DNA of 5,950 bases from Thermoplasmata archaeon (GTDB lineage Archaea; Thermoplasmatota; E2; UBA202; JdFR-43). Positions 5,326 through 5,950 of this stretch are shown piece after piece. Made by a program: the position numbers and the translations under genes. The notes below the pieces were generated by a model that saw only the letters and a program-made list of their open reading frames with translations, made no database searches and was not told the DNA's origin. The stretch lies in NCBI GenBank assembly GCA_021161135.1, contig JAGHBD010000061.1:1-5950 (forward strand), in the 5' to 3' direction. Position 1 is the first letter of the stretch, and the number at the start of each line of letters is the position of its first letter.

Positions 5326-5950
5326 ATGGATGAGATTGAATTGCCAAAATTTGATGAAAAAGAATTTCTGAAGAAAGAACGTAGAAAGGCAAAAACAGCA
5401 TTTGTTGCCTCAATTTTTGGTTTCTTTATTGCCATAATATGTCATTTTGTATGGAGAAGTGTGGATGAAAGCATAAGATGGCCCCTTTGTTTTTTCTTTG
5501 CCATCGCTTCCATTGGTTTTATGGCTAAAATTCTTGAGTTTTTGAAGGTGGATATAAAAGCATTCAGCAGAAAGGAATGGTTTGGCTCCATTGCTTTCTA
5601 TATCCTCACATGGCTAGCTATATTTATAATCTCAATAAATCCTCCTTTCTATGACGCCTCTCCCCCAAAGATGGAAGTGGTGATGCTGCCAGAAATACAG
5701 CAGAATGGAGGAAACATACTTGTTGTAGCTCACATTACAGATAATGTAGGAGTAGATTATGTAAAAATTAAAATTGATGGAAAAGAGTATGAAATGTTGA
5801 AAGATGAGGATAACGTTTATACATATAACTATTCTGGCAGAGATGCAGATTTCCAGATAATTGCTTCAGATAAAGAAGGTCATATTGCAAAATACAATGC
5901 TTCCTTCCATTTTGCAGATAATATAATAAAAGTTATAAAGCCAGATGAAA
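5326..5950 (+). CDS. Three-helix membrane protein with extracytoplasmic Ig-like domain (partial, C-terminus off the right edge)
   Basis: I translated 208 residues from the ATG at 5326, and the frame stays open to the window end. The N-terminus (1-23) is charged and rich in Lys/Arg, so it is probably cytoplasmic. Hydrophobic helices follow at about 24-43, 52-70 and 86-104, which place the rest outside the membrane. From about residue 116 the chain is beta-rich, with ITDNVGVDYVKIKIDG at 137-152. This resembles Ig-like/cadherin-like modules that carry a DNxGVxxVxxxxDG pattern, and FQIIASDKEGHIAKY at 176-190 fits the closing strands of such a domain. I do not recognise a named family or a function. 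It is divergent from the secreted propeller gene across a 103-base region with a symmetric repeat, so the two may be controlled together. A role at the cell surface is inference. Confidence 0.8.
   Translation, partial: MDEIELPKFDEKEFLKKERRKAKTAFVASIFGFFIAIICHFVWRSVDESIRWPLCFFFAIASIGFMAKILEFLKVDIKAFSRKEWFGSIAFYILTWLAIFIISINPPFYDASPPKMEVVMLPEIQQNGGNILVVAHITDNVGVDYVKIKIDGKEYEMLKDEDNVYTYNYSGRDADFQIIASDKEGHIAKYNASFHFADNIIKVIKPDE

Noticed and set aside
5238..5435. 65-codon minus-strand open frame spanning the intergenic region and the start of the membrane protein gene.
   Set aside because: Most of it is antisense to the membrane protein N-terminus and the remainder runs through the promoter region. 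There is no ribosome site or motif.

Overview
The window looks like chromosomal DNA of an AT-rich euryarchaeon. The evidence is an archaeal-type Trm1 tRNA methyltransferase, a THEP1-family NTPase, a DUF1614 membrane protein, A/T-rich TATA elements at archaeal distances from start codons, and a mix of apparently leaderless starts with one strong GGAGGT ribosome site. The C-terminal domain of the secreted protein resembles, from memory, domains in Thermoplasmata-type archaea. That placement is tentative. There is no insertion sequence, CRISPR array, tRNA or rRNA in the window, and no gene-free stretch longer than about 100 bases.

Layout: (i) 1-2327, minus strand: a three-gene operon read right to left, THEP1-like NTPase, then trm1, then a Cys-rich radical SAM enzyme that runs off the left edge. 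The genes overlap by 13 and 4 bases, so translation is probably coupled. (ii) 2328-2373: a 46-base divergent promoter with a palindromic TATA-like core exactly midway between the two start codons. (iii) 2374-3602, plus strand: a HAD phosphatase (class resembling phosphoserine phosphatase) followed 5 bases later by a DUF1614 multi-pass membrane protein. (iv) 3603-3629: a short convergent gap with U-tract terminator candidates for the minus strand. (v) 3630-5222, minus strand: a secreted protein with a signal peptide, Asp-box (BNR) repeats arranged as about seven propeller blades, and a CARDB-like C-terminal domain. (vi) 5223-5325: a second divergent control region, with a perfect 9-base inverted repeat lying between two TATA boxes. 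(vii) 5326-5950, plus strand: the start of a three-helix membrane protein with an Ig-like exterior domain, cut by the right edge.

The left operon combines tRNA modification (Trm1) with two enzymes of uncertain substrate. The right half is cell-surface in character, and the secreted propeller protein and membrane protein may be co-regulated from their shared intergenic region. No clearly new system is evident. The most informative signals are the two symmetric divergent promoters, a 28-base GC-rich island inside trm1, and the cysteine-rich radical SAM protein.
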